Assembly (NCBI RefSeq): GCF_037975245.1 | Contig: NC_092569.1 | Coordinates: 17,963,501-18,023,500, forward strand | DNA: 60,000 bases | Direction of reading: 5' to 3' | From: Apostichopus japonicus | Taxonomy: Eukaryota; Echinodermata; Holothuroidea; Aspidochirotida; Stichopodidae | Shown here: positions 13,298 to 27,910 of the stretch, piece after piece | How positions within the stretch are numbered: the stretch's first letter is position 1 | Layout of the letters: every line of letters begins with the position of its first letter | Notes under the pieces: generated by a model | What the model was told of the DNA's origin: nothing | Databases searched by the model: none | Seen by the model: the letters and a program-made list of their open reading frames with translations, nothing else | Program-made: the position numbers and the translations under genes

Positions 13298-13672
13298 GTA
13301 GGTAGTTTGTTGTTTAATACAGGTAATACATTCATAATGTATAAAATGGGGCAAACAAACCCAACCATGATCTTTGGCTCATATGAGAGAGATCTTTCTG
13401 AAGAGAAACTTGCCCAAACAGTTCTTTGTGTGTGTGTGTGTGTACGTTTGATATATATATATACTGATTTAATAGTCGTGTCAGGCTTCATGTCGATTTG
13501 TAAATCTGTGATGTCATAGTTCCACTGGGATCTGAAACCTTTCACTTTAATATTTGTTTAAAATAATTTTAAAGCAAAATATTGCTAATAGTGTTGATAC
13601 TAAAACAAATGCAATTATTAGGTCGTGTTAAATATTCATAAGGTGCCAGGTAAAGAAAAAATATCGACAGAT

Positions 13673-13792
<120 letters not shown>

Positions 13793-14009
13793 AGATAAAG
13801 AATCAGGACTGCAAGGAGAGTGTTCTATGCTATAATAGCAGAGCCTAAATATATAAGTATATGCCTTGGTAAGTACAGCTATAACTCGGAGTTTCACGCC
13901 CTTAGGGTGGCGATCATCAGACAACTGAACAAAATACTCGCTGCGCGGGTATATTCTATGGGGAACACGAACCCTATTTCTTACGTGCACGGTTCATTGG
14001 TTTGAGCCT

Positions 14010-14142
<133 letters not shown>

Positions 14143-14259
14143 ATACTAGTTGAGACTAGTGGAACACTAGTAGTTGTAACTCGGAGTTTCACGCGTTATA
14201 GCGATCGTCAGTCAACTGCAATGGACATAGAGCACTCTGCGCCAAGATAGACGCCAACC

Positions 14260-14373
<114 letters not shown>

Positions 14374-14527
14374 TTATTTATTTATATATATTTATATTGA
14401 TATGTATATATTATAAAGAAGATCAAGGATACTCCAACAAAATTGAATTACAGAAAACAGGAGAAATAATATATCACTCACAATTAATAAATTAGGAGTA
14501 TTGGGTAAGAAAATAAATTGGAATTTC

Positions 14528-14870
14528 GGATGGATGGATGGATGGATGGATGGATGGATGGATGGATGGATGGATGGATGGATGGATGGATGGATGGATG
14601 GATGGATGGATGGATGGATGGATGGATGGATGGATGGATGGATGGATGGATGGATGGATGGATGGATGGATGGATGGATGGATGGATGGATGGATGGATG
14701 GATGGATGGATGGATGGATGGATGGATGGATGGATGGATGGATGGATGGATGGATGGATGGATGGATGGATGGATGGATGGATGGATGGATGGATGGATG
14801 GATGGATGGATGGATGGATGGATGGATGGATGGATGGATGGATGGATGGATGGATGGATGGATGGATGGA
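14528..14870. repeat. (GATG)n array, about 86 units
   Basis: Unit-2 counterpart of the array at 12059-12440, roughly ten units shorter. Confidence 0.97.
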
Positions 14871-15639
14871 CGGATAGTTAAACCTTATCCTTCGTATGCA
14901 TTATTTAACAATGAACTAGTGAATTACATTGATTTCAATTAACTGCAAGTGTCACGGTTGTTGCATGAGCTAACTCTCTCAGAACATTAACCTTCCTTAA
15001 TGCTTTTCGATTAGACAATCAAACAAATTTCGACACTTTTGTGCCAAGTACATCAAACCCATCCCCCCCCCCCCTCCCCCCCATCGATAAGTCTTAACTT
15101 GAAATGTGAAAATATGTACTTCCACATAGAGAAAACAATGTTCTGAACATTCACGAACTTAGAATCACTTATATACACAATACAACTTCAGCATATATGT
15201 ATATTTCAAGTTTATGCCCTCATCGTTCCTAAAGTTTAAGTACAGCCTGTCCGGATGGGTTCTGTTTGCATAAAGCAAAAACATAAAGGAAAAGTGTTTT
15301 TTGACGTCAAAACAGTTCAAAAGAGTCAAAGTTATGTGTGAAATGATTATCAGAGAATATACGGAAACTTGTTAGTCATTTAGCCTACATGTCATTATGT
15401 CCATACGAGAAGACTGCTGTGCACTGCAGTAGGCTACTGATTTAAGTAATTCACCCTCTGTGTTTAAATTGAAAGTAAAATAAGAACATTTGAATATTTT
15501 GCAATGTTTCATAAAGGCTTCGGTAGATTTTTAAACTATATTGCGGAGTGCACTGAGCTACCATTTGTATTGCATAAACCGATGTGTTTACATATACTTT
15601 ATTCATACAGCTGTTAAACTATACATAGCCTATACAACG

Positions 15640-15723
15640 ATGGGGAAGAACTTGTGTTTCTTCTTCTCTGTGATTGTCTGGATGATGCTGACAAGTGGTT
15701 TATTATCTGTGGTTTCGGGCACG
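15640..15723 (+). CDS. Orphan FREP-type signal-peptide exon, copy 2
   Basis: Same 28-codon signal exon as 13214-13297, ending at the same GTAGGT donor (15724). The next FREP exon downstream on this strand is the C-terminal exon at 18998. The phases do not allow direct joining (this exon ends in phase 0, that one starts in phase 1), so linker, N-terminal and middle exons are missing or unrecognised. Confidence 0.5.
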
Positions 15724-16065
15724 GTAGGTAGTTTGTTGTTTAATACAGGTAATACATTCATAATGTATAAAATGGGGCAAACAAACCCAACCATGATCTT
15801 TGGCTCATATGAGAGAGATCTTTCTGAAGAGAAACTTGCCCAAACAGTTCTTTGTGTGTGTGTGTGTGTACGTTTGATATATATATATATACTGATTTAA
15901 TAGTCGTGTCAGGCTTCATGTCGATTTGTAAATCTGTGATGTCATAGTTCCACTGGGATCTGAAACCTTTCACTTTAATATTTGTTTAAAATAATTTTAA
16001 AGCAAAATATTGCTAATAGTGTTGATACTAAAACAAATGCAATTATTAGGTCGTGTTAAATATTC

Positions 16066-16849
<784 letters not shown>

Positions 16850-17083
16850 TTATATTGGACATTGATATATCACATTAACTACGGAGTTAAATATTTCTCT
16901 GCTTAATGTTATAGTGATGTTATTATGCTTCGTCGTTTTCTAGAAGCGAGTCCGTATACTTGGTGCTCTTATTGCTATCATAATTGTCTGTACTGGAGCT
17001 AGTACTTAAAGATGTGTACCTGTACTTATATTCGCGGACTGATATTCTATGAGAGTTACACAAAGCCTACAACTACGCATTCA

Positions 17084-17150
17084 CACCAGTAGAATCACTG
17101 GCTTAGTGGTACGTGACACGAAGATCCGGGGTTCGATTCCTACCTGGTGG
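17084..17150 (+). repeat. tRNA-like segment, probably a SINE head or tRNA pseudogene
   Basis: An A-box-like TGGCTTAGTGG (17099-17109) and a B box GGTTCGATTCC (17130-17140) are spaced as in a tRNA, and CACCAGTAG near the start can pair with CTACCTGGTG at the end. The T-arm does not pair well, so it is not a working tRNA. A related piece lies on the minus strand at 22741-22770. Confidence 0.45.
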
Positions 17151-18232
17151 TATGACCAAGTGGTATGACAGATCTAGAATGGACAAAACAAAATTGAAAA
17201 GATCAACACATCAGAAAATTCCACTAAATTACGGTTTGTCACCATTCAATGGGAGTCGAGTGTACATAAAAGTACAACATTAAATGCTAACACCACACTC
17301 TCTGAGATTAGTGTAGCCTACTCGTACTCATTCTCACAACTATAGAGAAGCAATTATACTCGTAATAGTGGTTATATAATGTTTTACTCTAAGTGCAATT
17401 CTAGTTACCAGATGTAGAAGTTCAGCAGACGCATAGACGCTAAAGAAAGCGAACTAAAATATAAATCTGGACACATTGTATAGACGAGTGATATACTTTA
17501 TGGGGCCAGCGTTACTGTTACACAACAATGTATTGCGTCCGTTCTGCATGTTATGAGCTATTATAATTGGAACACAGGTCACAAAACAGAAACCCAAAGA
17601 TAAATACAGTTTATGTTGTTTTCACTTTCGTATATGTGCTATATTGATAGGAATACATATCTATGTTTTCATAGTTGATGAAATTTAATATGCCTATTTT
17701 TTTACCAAAACATTGCTACGGCTACATTAGTGAAGCATTGCCTTAAACTCTCATTCAGGCAAATATGATGTAGGCCTAGGCCTATCTTCAACTGCCCCAT
17801 GTCATAACTGGCAAATTTAAGTAGCATAGGCCTATGCCTAACGTTAGGCCTACACATCCCCCCCCCCCCCCGAGTGCAGCGTAGTACAGGTCCTGGTCTC
17901 CATGATTATTTTTACTTTCGCTGACTGAGTTGTACTAGGCCCATAATATATAACCAACGGTTTTCAGACGACATGTTAGATCCCAACGTCTAATCTTAGT
18001 CGTTAATTTTGGTGCAGGCTTTTCGGCTATCTCCTGTAGTAGTCAGGTTAAGGTTAGGTCTAGCCTACCATAACAACATACGGTAACAGAGGTTGCATTG
18101 TACATAACATTGGGATTTGCGGCCCAGTCTAACGCTCGCTATTATTTAAGTATTGCCATATTTACATCATATTAATTACAACACGATTTAAGGTTGTCAT
18201 TTTGTTACTTGGAATAAACATCAGTACTATAA
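17151..18232. other. Intergenic, nothing supported
   Basis: No coding exon found. It contains a C-run near 17860 and scattered AGGCCTA motifs. Confidence 0.5.
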
Positions 18233-18280
18233 ACGTATCTATCACCTCTTCACCCCCTTTTTGTGGAGAATTTTTAAGGA

Positions 18281-18282
<2 letters not shown>

Positions 18283-18343
<61 letters not shown>
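18283..18343. repeat. TA microsatellite flanked by a 13-bp direct repeat
   Basis: The word ACGTATCTATCAC occurs at 18233-18245 and again at 18344-18356, bracketing a 98-bp segment that ends in (TA)n. Confidence 0.8.
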
Positions 18344-18345
<2 letters not shown>

Positions 18346-18389
18346 GTATCTATCACATTGGAAGTAGAACAGCCAATGTTTGGTTTTTG

Positions 18390-18421
18390 CAGAGCTTTCG
18401 AGCAAAAATGCTCTTCTTCAG
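18390..18421 (-). ncRNA. Hammerhead-like hairpin, Penelope-type element end (candidate)
   Basis: On the minus strand CTGAAGA is followed by a 5-bp stem (GAGCA/TGCTC, loop TTTT) and then GAAA, the order of a hammerhead core (CTGANGA, stem II, GAAA). Such motifs are known at the ends of Penelope-like retroelements. The core is not canonical and no reverse transcriptase is seen next to it. Confidence 0.35.
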
Positions 18422-18632
18422 TGCAAAATCACCTAAAATGAAGAGCTGTACATATCAGTTCCACAAACATTTATAATCCGTTCTACTTCTTTGTTCCCTA
18501 ATCCGCTTTCCGTATAGTCCATCAGTGCCACTCGTATTTATCTAACGTCACACTATGTTTGTGTTACATATGTGTACTTTCATTACAAAGCCAAGACTTG
18601 CTTTATCCATACAAACACACACACACACACAA

Positions 18633-18738
<106 letters not shown>

Positions 18739-18997
18739 GCTAATCAATTAAATACATTAAATTAAATTGACCTTACATGGGCATAGCCTCGGAAGGCGTA
18801 ACACTTTGTTAGCCCAATATTACCCAAATCTTAAATATTTGAGCGTAAAGGAGAGTGTTTAATAATACCGCATCTAACCCATGGGTGAGGGGACGGGCAT
18901 CATTATAAGGATAGGGGAAACCCCAGCCCCAACCCCCTTTGTACCAATACAGATCCCGTGTAGTGATAGAAATCGAATCTTTCTCATGTGTTTACAG

Positions 18998-19335
18998 GTT
19001 ATCATGGACTGCCGTTGCAAAGGAACAAATTGTTCAGTACACGTGACCAGGACAACGACGGCTGGAATGATTACAACTGTGCTGAGCGTCATATGGGTGG
19101 ATGGTGGTATAGCAATTTGCATACCTTTCGTGTCAACAGCACATGCCAAAACGCGTGGACACATTGTGATTATTTTGCTACTGGCGATGGCTGTGCTATT
19201 TGTTCTGTGACTCAACTGAATGGAGTCTACGATAGTCGGGCTCGTGGAACGAACATCCACTGGACCAACCTTGATGGAGACGAGAACGACTGTGGGATTA
19301 AATATACAGAAATGAAAATAAGGCCAGTGGGTTAG
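18998..19335 (+). CDS. Orphan FREP C-terminal fibrinogen exon
   Basis: A TTTACAG acceptor (AG 18996-18997) opens a phase-1 exon of 338 nt that runs to TAG at 19333-19335. It carries the FBG calcium site STRDQDND, then NCAERHMGGWW, the extra cysteine cluster (CDYF, GDGCAIC), RGTNIHW and the family C terminus TEMKIRPVG. Frame and acceptor are intact. No upstream fibrinogen exon is found on this strand, so it is either the tail of a gene whose other exons are lost or a relic. The opposite-strand frame over 18874-19260 is a shadow. Confidence 0.7.
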
Positions 19336-19549
19336 TAAAAGAGGGAATCAGTATATGGCTGTGATGGAGACAGGGAGGATACAGTATAGCGGATTTACAA
19401 CCAACCAACCCCCCCCCCCTTTCTCTTATTTACTGAGGAAACTCGTATCTTCCTACAGTGTTATAACATATAAGGACAACGAAAACGGGAGCAAACGTTG
19501 TATCATCTTAACACTGGGAGCATTTTTTATTTTCAAGACTCGGGTTCAG

Positions 19550-20081
19550 ATGTTCAAAGTAGGTAACGTGGATATTAAGCCATGTGATAGTGCAAAAATC
19601 TAGGGGTTCATCTTGACAGCAACATATCAATGGACATTCATATTGGAAAAGTTTGCTCTAGGGCGTACCATGGACTCTATAATTTTCGTCAGATCAGAAA
19701 ATTCCTGGATAAGGAATGTACTAAAACTCTTATTAATGCTTTGTAATTAGTCATATTGACTACTGTAATGCACTCATGATTGGTTTACCTGATTATAAGC
19801 TTCGAAGACTTCAAATGGTACTTAATGGAACCGCTCGGTTGTTTTACGTTCTTCCTAAATGTTGTCACATTACTTTTACTTTAGTCTCTTCATTGGTTAC
19901 ATGTTCAGCAGCGGATTGAATTTAAATTAATCTTGCAAGTATTTACATGTTTGAAAGGTCTTGCACCTAAGTATTTATGTGATATGATCGCGGTGAAGTC
20001 TAGTTCTTACTCTTTGCGCTCACATTCTCAAATCACCCTGCATGTTCCTCGTATCAATCATAATACGTTAGGCAATATGGC
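19550..20081 (+). mobile_element. CR1/L2-like LINE reverse transcriptase C-terminal fragment, 5' part (decayed)
   Basis: Translation shows segments typical of the thumb and C-terminal part of CR1/L2-type reverse transcriptases: GVHLDSNISMDIHIG, SHIDYCNAL, GLPDYKLRRLQ, ARLFYVLP, LHWLHVQQRIEFKLIL, GLAPKYLCDM and LRSHSQI. At least two frameshifts and an internal stop break it. The reading is interrupted at 20082 by a TIR element and resumes at 22218. Confidence 0.8.
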
Positions 20082-22217
20082 CAGTGTATAAATTTAAGAA
20101 ATTTGAAGTGGTTGTCCCCAGGACAACCAGCTCACCAATTTTTGGTTGTCCTGCTGAAATTTTGGTCGTCCTGTAAAGCTATAGTAATTTATCTTCAGAA
20201 AAAAAACTTGTTTGGGACTCCGAAGAAAACCATGAATGTTGAGCGATTTCATGGATTCTAGATCAATTTCTGTGTATATTTTCTAATAATGCTGAATGTA
20301 GCAAAGATTGTGAACATTAGTTAGGTACATGTTGTTTTGCTGTAGGGCGTAACGATACAATAACCACGTGGTAAGCTGTAGGTGCGTCATAGTACTGGTC
20401 TAGTGTTTCAGTTTCAGTAATGTTATTAGCGAAAAAAAGTTTGCGTCCCAGGGACGCAAGCCCTCGAAAAAGTTTGCGTCCTGTAAAAGAAAGCTTGCGT
20501 CCCGATCGAGCACCAATTACGTTTATTGTATGACCTACTGTACTAATACTAGTGTAGTATCACTGCCTATACTTTGTGAATTATACACAATATTATAGGG
20601 CAGATGGTTCAGTGTCTTAGCTTCGGTGTTTGACAGGGGCGGCCCGGCCGACTCCTTCCGCCCACCCTGCCGTTTAAAAAAAAATACCCCCAGCCCCCTC
20701 CTTCATCCGCCCTTGTACTTCCTACTCGCCAACTCTGTAGTAGCTCAATGCTTTGACCTTGCAGCGCTTCCAACAGCCAAACTCTTCAAAATCGCTGTAC
20801 CTACAGTGTGCATATCTCTCGCTAAATTCCACACTGTACTACTGCATTTACATAGGCCTGTTCGAACTTCATTTTCAACTACAGTTGCGCAAATCTTTAA
20901 AATCTGATCCAACATTTATCCTGGGTTCTTTGCAAACAATCATCTGTGTGAAAATTACAGTAGGCCTATGTGAATAGATTTTTACGCAATGTCGATAAAA
21001 ACATCAAACTTCAATGTTCTAAAATACAGAAGTAAGTTTACACACGAATGTTGCTCCAAAATAAACTTTACTGAAGCACGTGGTCAATTGAGCCGCGAAA
21101 AAGTTTGCAACAGAAACTACTGTGGTGTAAATGCACATTTCACACTAGCAACTCTTATTGCAGAGAAAAGACATTCTGTGAGATAAAATATCCTTTCCGG
21201 ATCAGATATGTAAGCTTCCCACAAAAGTCATAACATTTTCTGATCAAAACAATGATTAAAATATTAGTGATAGTCTCAGAAACAATTCAAGTGCATCTTC
21301 GTACCAGCAGTGATTGTTGTCAAAATGTACGTTACAAATATGAGACAAGGCCTAACGTTATGATATTTGAGTGCACATATATTATAGCCTTTACTACAAA
21401 CTTTGTTATCTCTACACAAGGGAAAGTTAACGTTGCAAGTAATTGTTGTTAAACAACTTACTTCTTGTTCATTGAGCACTGAAAATGCAAGAATGTTTGC
21501 AAACAATCGGTAGGGACTATTAGCCAATCAATCACGGGAATCTTTGTAAAGCGTCATTGTCTATTTTTAGCATGAAAATATCTGTAATGAAGTTTTGGTA
21601 ACCCTGTACCTTGCAGTTGATTGCTATGATATATTTATTTTCAAACAAATTTAATGATCTGTAGGAGTAGGAGAACATTTGGTTCTTGTCAGAAGAAGTT
21701 GTGGTTTTTTGAAAAGAAATAATGAAAGATGTTCGTTCAAAAATGTGTTTTGTTATGTTTTCCGTTGACCTTGTTGTGAGTGTGTACTTGGTGTTCGTTT
21801 CTCAACAACAAAAAAAAAAAATGGTGGATGGGCGGGGTCTTTGTCCGTGGGGGTAAACCTGAACTCTGATTGGCCTTTGTTGACAAACGGACGGAACAGA
21901 AAATACCATAAATGATAAAGCTTGGTTTGAGTGGTCCATGTCAATGTGAGGGCTTGGCCTTCCTACGTATATTATTTATTAAATGAAGGCGGAGTTTGGA
22001 ATGAGTTTCTTCCTATTTGAAATGTCATTTTAAGTTTTTGGTTTCACGCTTGTTTCCGTGTCTTTTTCCGTTTGTTTCACGGAACATTAACCAGCCTTTT
22101 TGAAAGTTTTTGGTTGTCCGCCGGGCAACCAGTACTTCACGATTTGACAAGTTTTGGTTGTCCGGCAGGTAATTTGGTCGTCTCGGACGACCGGACGACC
22201 GCTAAATTTACACACTG
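20082..22217. mobile_element. 2136-bp non-autonomous DNA transposon with TIRs and 5-bp target duplication
   Basis: The left end CAGTGTATAAATTTA matches the inverted right end (CAGTGTGTAAATTTA read inward), 14 of 15 positions. ATGGC occurs at 20077-20081 and 22218-22222. Removing the element and one ATGGC restores the LINE frame (...TLGNMAIACKGPRLWSSLP...), which proves an insertion. No transposase-like frame is seen. The family is uncertain: CAGTG ends are hAT-like, while a 5-bp duplication is unusual for hAT. Confidence 0.85.
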
Positions 22218-22437
22218 ATGGCTATTGCCTGCAAAGGACCTCGGTTGTGGAGTTCACTTCCGGTAGAATTGATGTGTATTGTCTCCTTGACCCCGGATGC
22301 TTTCAAGATATAGCTAAAAACGTATATGTTTAAAGCTTGCTTATTTGATTGACCTGACTGGTTGGCTTTTTCACTTTTGAATGTTTTGTACAAAATTAGC
22401 GCTATATAAATGCATATATTATTATTATATATATTTA
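22218..22437 (+). mobile_element. LINE fragment, 3' part and A/T-rich tail
   Basis: Continues the LINE frame: IACKGPRLWSSLPVELM, SLTPDAFKI, KTYMFKACLFD. The ending GCGCTATATAAATGC followed by an ATT-rich tail is typical for CR1/L2-type elements. Confidence 0.75.
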
Positions 22438-22458
22438 TATATATATATATATATATTA

Positions 22459-22503
<45 letters not shown>

Positions 22504-22600
22504 AATATAAATAAATATATATAATAATAATATATGCATTATATATATATATATATTATTATATTATATATTATATATATAGATATATATTTATATACGT
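22438..22600. repeat. Compound TA-rich microsatellite
   Basis: Impure TA/ATT repeats directly after the LINE tail. Confidence 0.85.
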
Positions 22601-23635
22601 ACGGTATATTATAAAGAAGATCCAAGTAAACTCAAAAAAAATGTATGACAGAAACCAGAGAAATAATATATGAGTCATAATTGATAAATTAGGATGATTG
22701 CTTTAGAAAATAAATTGGAGTTTCGGATGGATGGATGGATAGTTCGACCACTAAGCCACATTGATTCTACTGATGTAAATGTGCATTACACACTTCTATA
22801 ATTGACAATTATAACTTATTACGTACTGTATATAGTGCAACTCGGGTGCTTTTTATCTGACAATGTACACAGAATTACAACAATTTGAGGGTAGCCAAGT
22901 CGTGCCTCGACATACCAGAAAGTTCCATTTCTATTTATACGCATTCAACAAGTGACAACCATATCCATTGTATGCATTATATAACCATGAACTAGTGAAT
23001 TACATAGATTTCAATTAACTGAAAAGTGTCACTGTTGTTGTATGAGCTAAATCTCTCCGAACATTAACCTTCCTTAATGCTTTTCGATGAGACAATCAAA
23101 CAAATGTCGACACTATTATGCCAAATACATCAAACCCATCAACCCTCATCACCTTGAAATGTGAAATATGTACTTTTCCATACAGAAAACAATATTCTGA
23201 TATTCACCAACTTAGAAACACAATACAACTTCAGCATATATGTATAAATCAAGTTTATGCCCTCAGCCTAAAGTTTAAGTACAGCCTGTCCGTATGAGTT
23301 ATGTTTGCATAAAGCAAAGAGATAAAGGAAAAGTGTTTTTCAACGTCAAAACGTTGCGAAAGAGTCAAAGTTATGTGTGAAAATGATAATCATAGAATAT
23401 AAGGAAACTTGTTGGTCATTTAACCTGCATGTCATTGGGTCCGTATGAAAAGACTGATATACACTGCAGTAGGCTACTGATTTAATGAATTCACCATCAT
23501 TGTGTTTAAATTGAAAGTAAAATAAGAACATTTGAATAGTTTGCAATGCTTCATAAAGTCTTCGGTAGATTTTGAACTATATTACGGAGTGCACTGAGCT
23601 ACAATTTTGTAGTGCTTAAATCGATAAATAATAAC
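22601..23635 (+). repeat. Diverged third copy of the signal-exon flank
   Basis: Matches 11940-13160 and its unit-2 counterpart over most of its length (for example TATTATAAAGAAGATC, GAACTAGTGAATTACAT, GGCTACTGATTTAA). It carries about four GATG units instead of 86-95 and contains an extra segment at 22741-22960. Similarity stops just before the position of the signal-peptide exon, which this copy lacks. Confidence 0.8.
22741..22770 (-). repeat. tRNA-like/SINE head fragment
   Basis: On the minus strand GTAGAATCA...GGCTTAGTGGT matches the 5' half of the tRNA-like segment at 17084. It borders the short GATG tract. Confidence 0.35.
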
Positions 23636-24484
23636 CCGTAGCGTTTGTATCATGAAACGACTAAAGAGTTTACATCATGAAACGATCAATACTATTTAGA
23701 ATTGTAAACGGTGTCATGGCGGTATTTATTGAGCTTGCTAGAAGTCATGCATTGCAAATTAATTAACTTCTGTCAGGCGAACCCATCTGCATGATTGCCT
23801 AGCATCTAACACATTTAACTGCAGTCATAATTCTGAGTCTGAGTCTGAGTCTAAGTCTGAGTAACAGTACTTTCATAACGTATTTTTTTGTGGAGTTTCT
23901 AAAATTGGACAACCAAAAACTCCTAACGCCTGCCCACCCCACCTAATAAGTACCATGCTAGATCATGCTACAGTGTGATTGTGGGTTGCGTGGGTTATTG
24001 AAACTAATTCATTAAACACGCATGAAGAAACAGGTATTTGCTTTAAGTTTCCAATTTCACGAAAGAAAGTAAATAAGAGGCCAACAAAAGCTTCTAGCGA
24101 CATCACCTTCCTAGATTTCACTTTACAATCTGACAAAATCGAATACGATGATTTTTTTATATTGCATCATTCATTGCTAGTAAGATACTACCGTATTTAG
24201 TTACTGTTCATTGCAGTATACTGCCTAATATTTGCATGTTCATATTCGCCGAGGCATCTTATGAAATAAGTATTGTTTTTTCCATTATGCTATACTCTTC
24301 TAATTCTAGAAAATTCAGAATTAGCAAGATTGCAAGATTAGACAAGCCTTTTTTAATAAAGAAGATTATCAAATATTTTGGTGCTGATGATCTCTATTTA
24401 ACTCAAGTTGAGACTACTTTTTTTCATCAGCACTAGGTACGCATATATAATAGAGATTTATGTTCTTTAATCATATTTTATTAG
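23636..24484. other. Intergenic, nothing supported
   Basis: Only a short GAGTCT repeat (about 23830-23862) stands out. Frames here show no family resemblance. Confidence 0.5.
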
Positions 24485-24818
24485 GTGACGATAAACTGAG
24501 CTGGCATAAAACATGTCTTTCAGTACATATGATCGAGATAACGACAACTCGACCGACTTGAATTGTGCAGAGAGACACAAAGGCGCCTGGTGGTTTGGAG
24601 AACTCAACGATGGCGTGGCATCTGGTTGTGTTACAGAACATGGGTATTGCGAGAGGTTTCCCAATGGTGATGGCTGTGCTGAGTGTGGGAATGTTCATTT
24701 GAACGCCGATTTCGATGGGTCAACACGCGGAACCAACATATTTTGGGATTCTATTACAGGCGCTGATAACGACTGTGGTTTTCATTACACGGAAATGAAA
24801 CTACGGCCAAAAATTTAG
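24485..24818 (+). pseudogene. FREP C-terminal fibrinogen exon with a 1-nt deletion
   Basis: The TTTTATTAG acceptor (AG 24483-24484) is intact and the exon opens in phase 1 as GDDKLSWHK, like gene B. A one-base loss around 24511-24521 shifts the frame: the rest, FSTYDRDNDNSTDLNCAERH to TEMKLRPKI and TAG at 24816, reads only in another frame that has a TAA before it. Calcium site, extra cysteines (CERF, GDGCAEC) and STRGTNIFW are otherwise kept, so inactivation looks recent or is a sequencing slip. No partner exons are seen upstream. Confidence 0.7.
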
Positions 24819-25129
24819 GGACCAAAAACGACGACAGTTTTTTCTTCCAATGCGTTCGTAAACGCGATCCGTATGAAGTCAATATTGAACTGCTAGTTGT
24901 TAGCATATGTAATATGAAAAAACTCGACGCATTTTTTTAGAATAGAAGTAAGTTTTCTAGGTGTAGCAGAAACAACTCTTACCTTGATTCCTTTTTTTTT
25001 TAAGACGCGCTACGTGAAGGACCTCTTCCATTTTAGTAGTCTAATGTAGTACATTATTATGGAAATGAACGAATTTTACAAGGATTTAACATTTGCTTTT
25101 TAATGTTTGAAACATCAATGTAAAACGTG

Positions 25130-26910
<1,781 letters not shown>

Positions 26911-26944
26911 CTGAAAAAGATCCTGCTAGGATCGAAACGTCAGG
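26911..26944 (+). ncRNA. Hammerhead-like hairpin, Penelope-type element end (candidate)
   Basis: CTGAAAA is followed by a perfect 6-bp stem (GATCCT/AGGATC, 3-nt loop) and GAAACGTC. This is the order of a hammerhead core but with CTGAAAA in place of CTGATGA. Same type as 18390-18421. Confidence 0.35.
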
Positions 26945-27910
26945 CCTTCTTAATTTAACACATTCTCTTACATAAACTATTTAGTGGATACTCATGAGTT
27001 TGCTAACAGTTTTTGTTTTATGATGATCCCTGTATGTAGTGAAAGTGGCTTATCGGTATCAAGAGGTGTCAAGAGGTCTTCTGTTGAGCATGGGATTGAT
27101 TCTTGAGAAGCATCTTATATTGTGAAGACTATGCTTATACGATATCGGCACTCGCCCTTTACGACGCAAAAAACACCGCAACAACATTATTCATGTAAGA
27201 ACATTTTCACATTGAATCTTTCGTGAGCTTCGAAATCAATTGCTCATTACTAAACAGATTATAATGGTAGTGGATAATTGGTAAATACAACTGCAGTGAT
27301 TATAATAATGAACTTTTACCTTTGTCTGAATGATGTGTAAAATATTACAATTAGACCCTTACACATGTAACAATTTAAATATTGTTAAGTATATAACATG
27401 TTGAATATAGGTTGTAATCAATCTATAAACCATGATAACCTTACGCTTTACTGTAAAACTCACTTACATATGAACTTCATAAAGAATAAAAACAAAAACA
27501 AAAATTTGTGGTTGTAAGGTTGTATGTTTCGTTAATATCAACAACTTGTTGCATCTATGTAATAATGTGTTGTCATCTTGTTTGTTTATACAATTTTACC
27601 TGTAAATTCGGAATGATATATATTCCATATATATATAAACAGCAATACTATGAACCAGGAAGGTGGTGAAAGCTCCATTGTTGAACAAACGCACACTTTA
27701 CCGCAATGTACGGCAGTGTTAACAAATATAACTGATACTAAAACTCGGCCCTTAAATGCTTCGGTTATGTCACTTGGTTATTTCTGAGGTGAGTCGATAA
27801 ACAATCAAAGAACCATTTTTTCAAAGGAATCATTCTCGTCTGAGGAGCGATAGGATAAACATTTCTCTCTCTCTCTATCTCTCTAAATATTATCCACAAT
27901 TTGTTTCAAG

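Noticed and set aside
13115-13519. 134-codon frame as a complete protein (also 15541-15900)
   Set aside because: Only the signal-peptide part up to the GTAGGT donor is plausible; the rest runs into intron-like and GT/TA repeat sequence.
17084-17150. Functional tRNA gene
   Set aside because: Boxes A and B are present but the T-arm and parts of the acceptor stem do not pair.
18874-19260. 128-codon minus-strand frame
   Set aside because: Antisense shadow of the orphan fibrinogen exon at 18998-19335, which has the family motifs.
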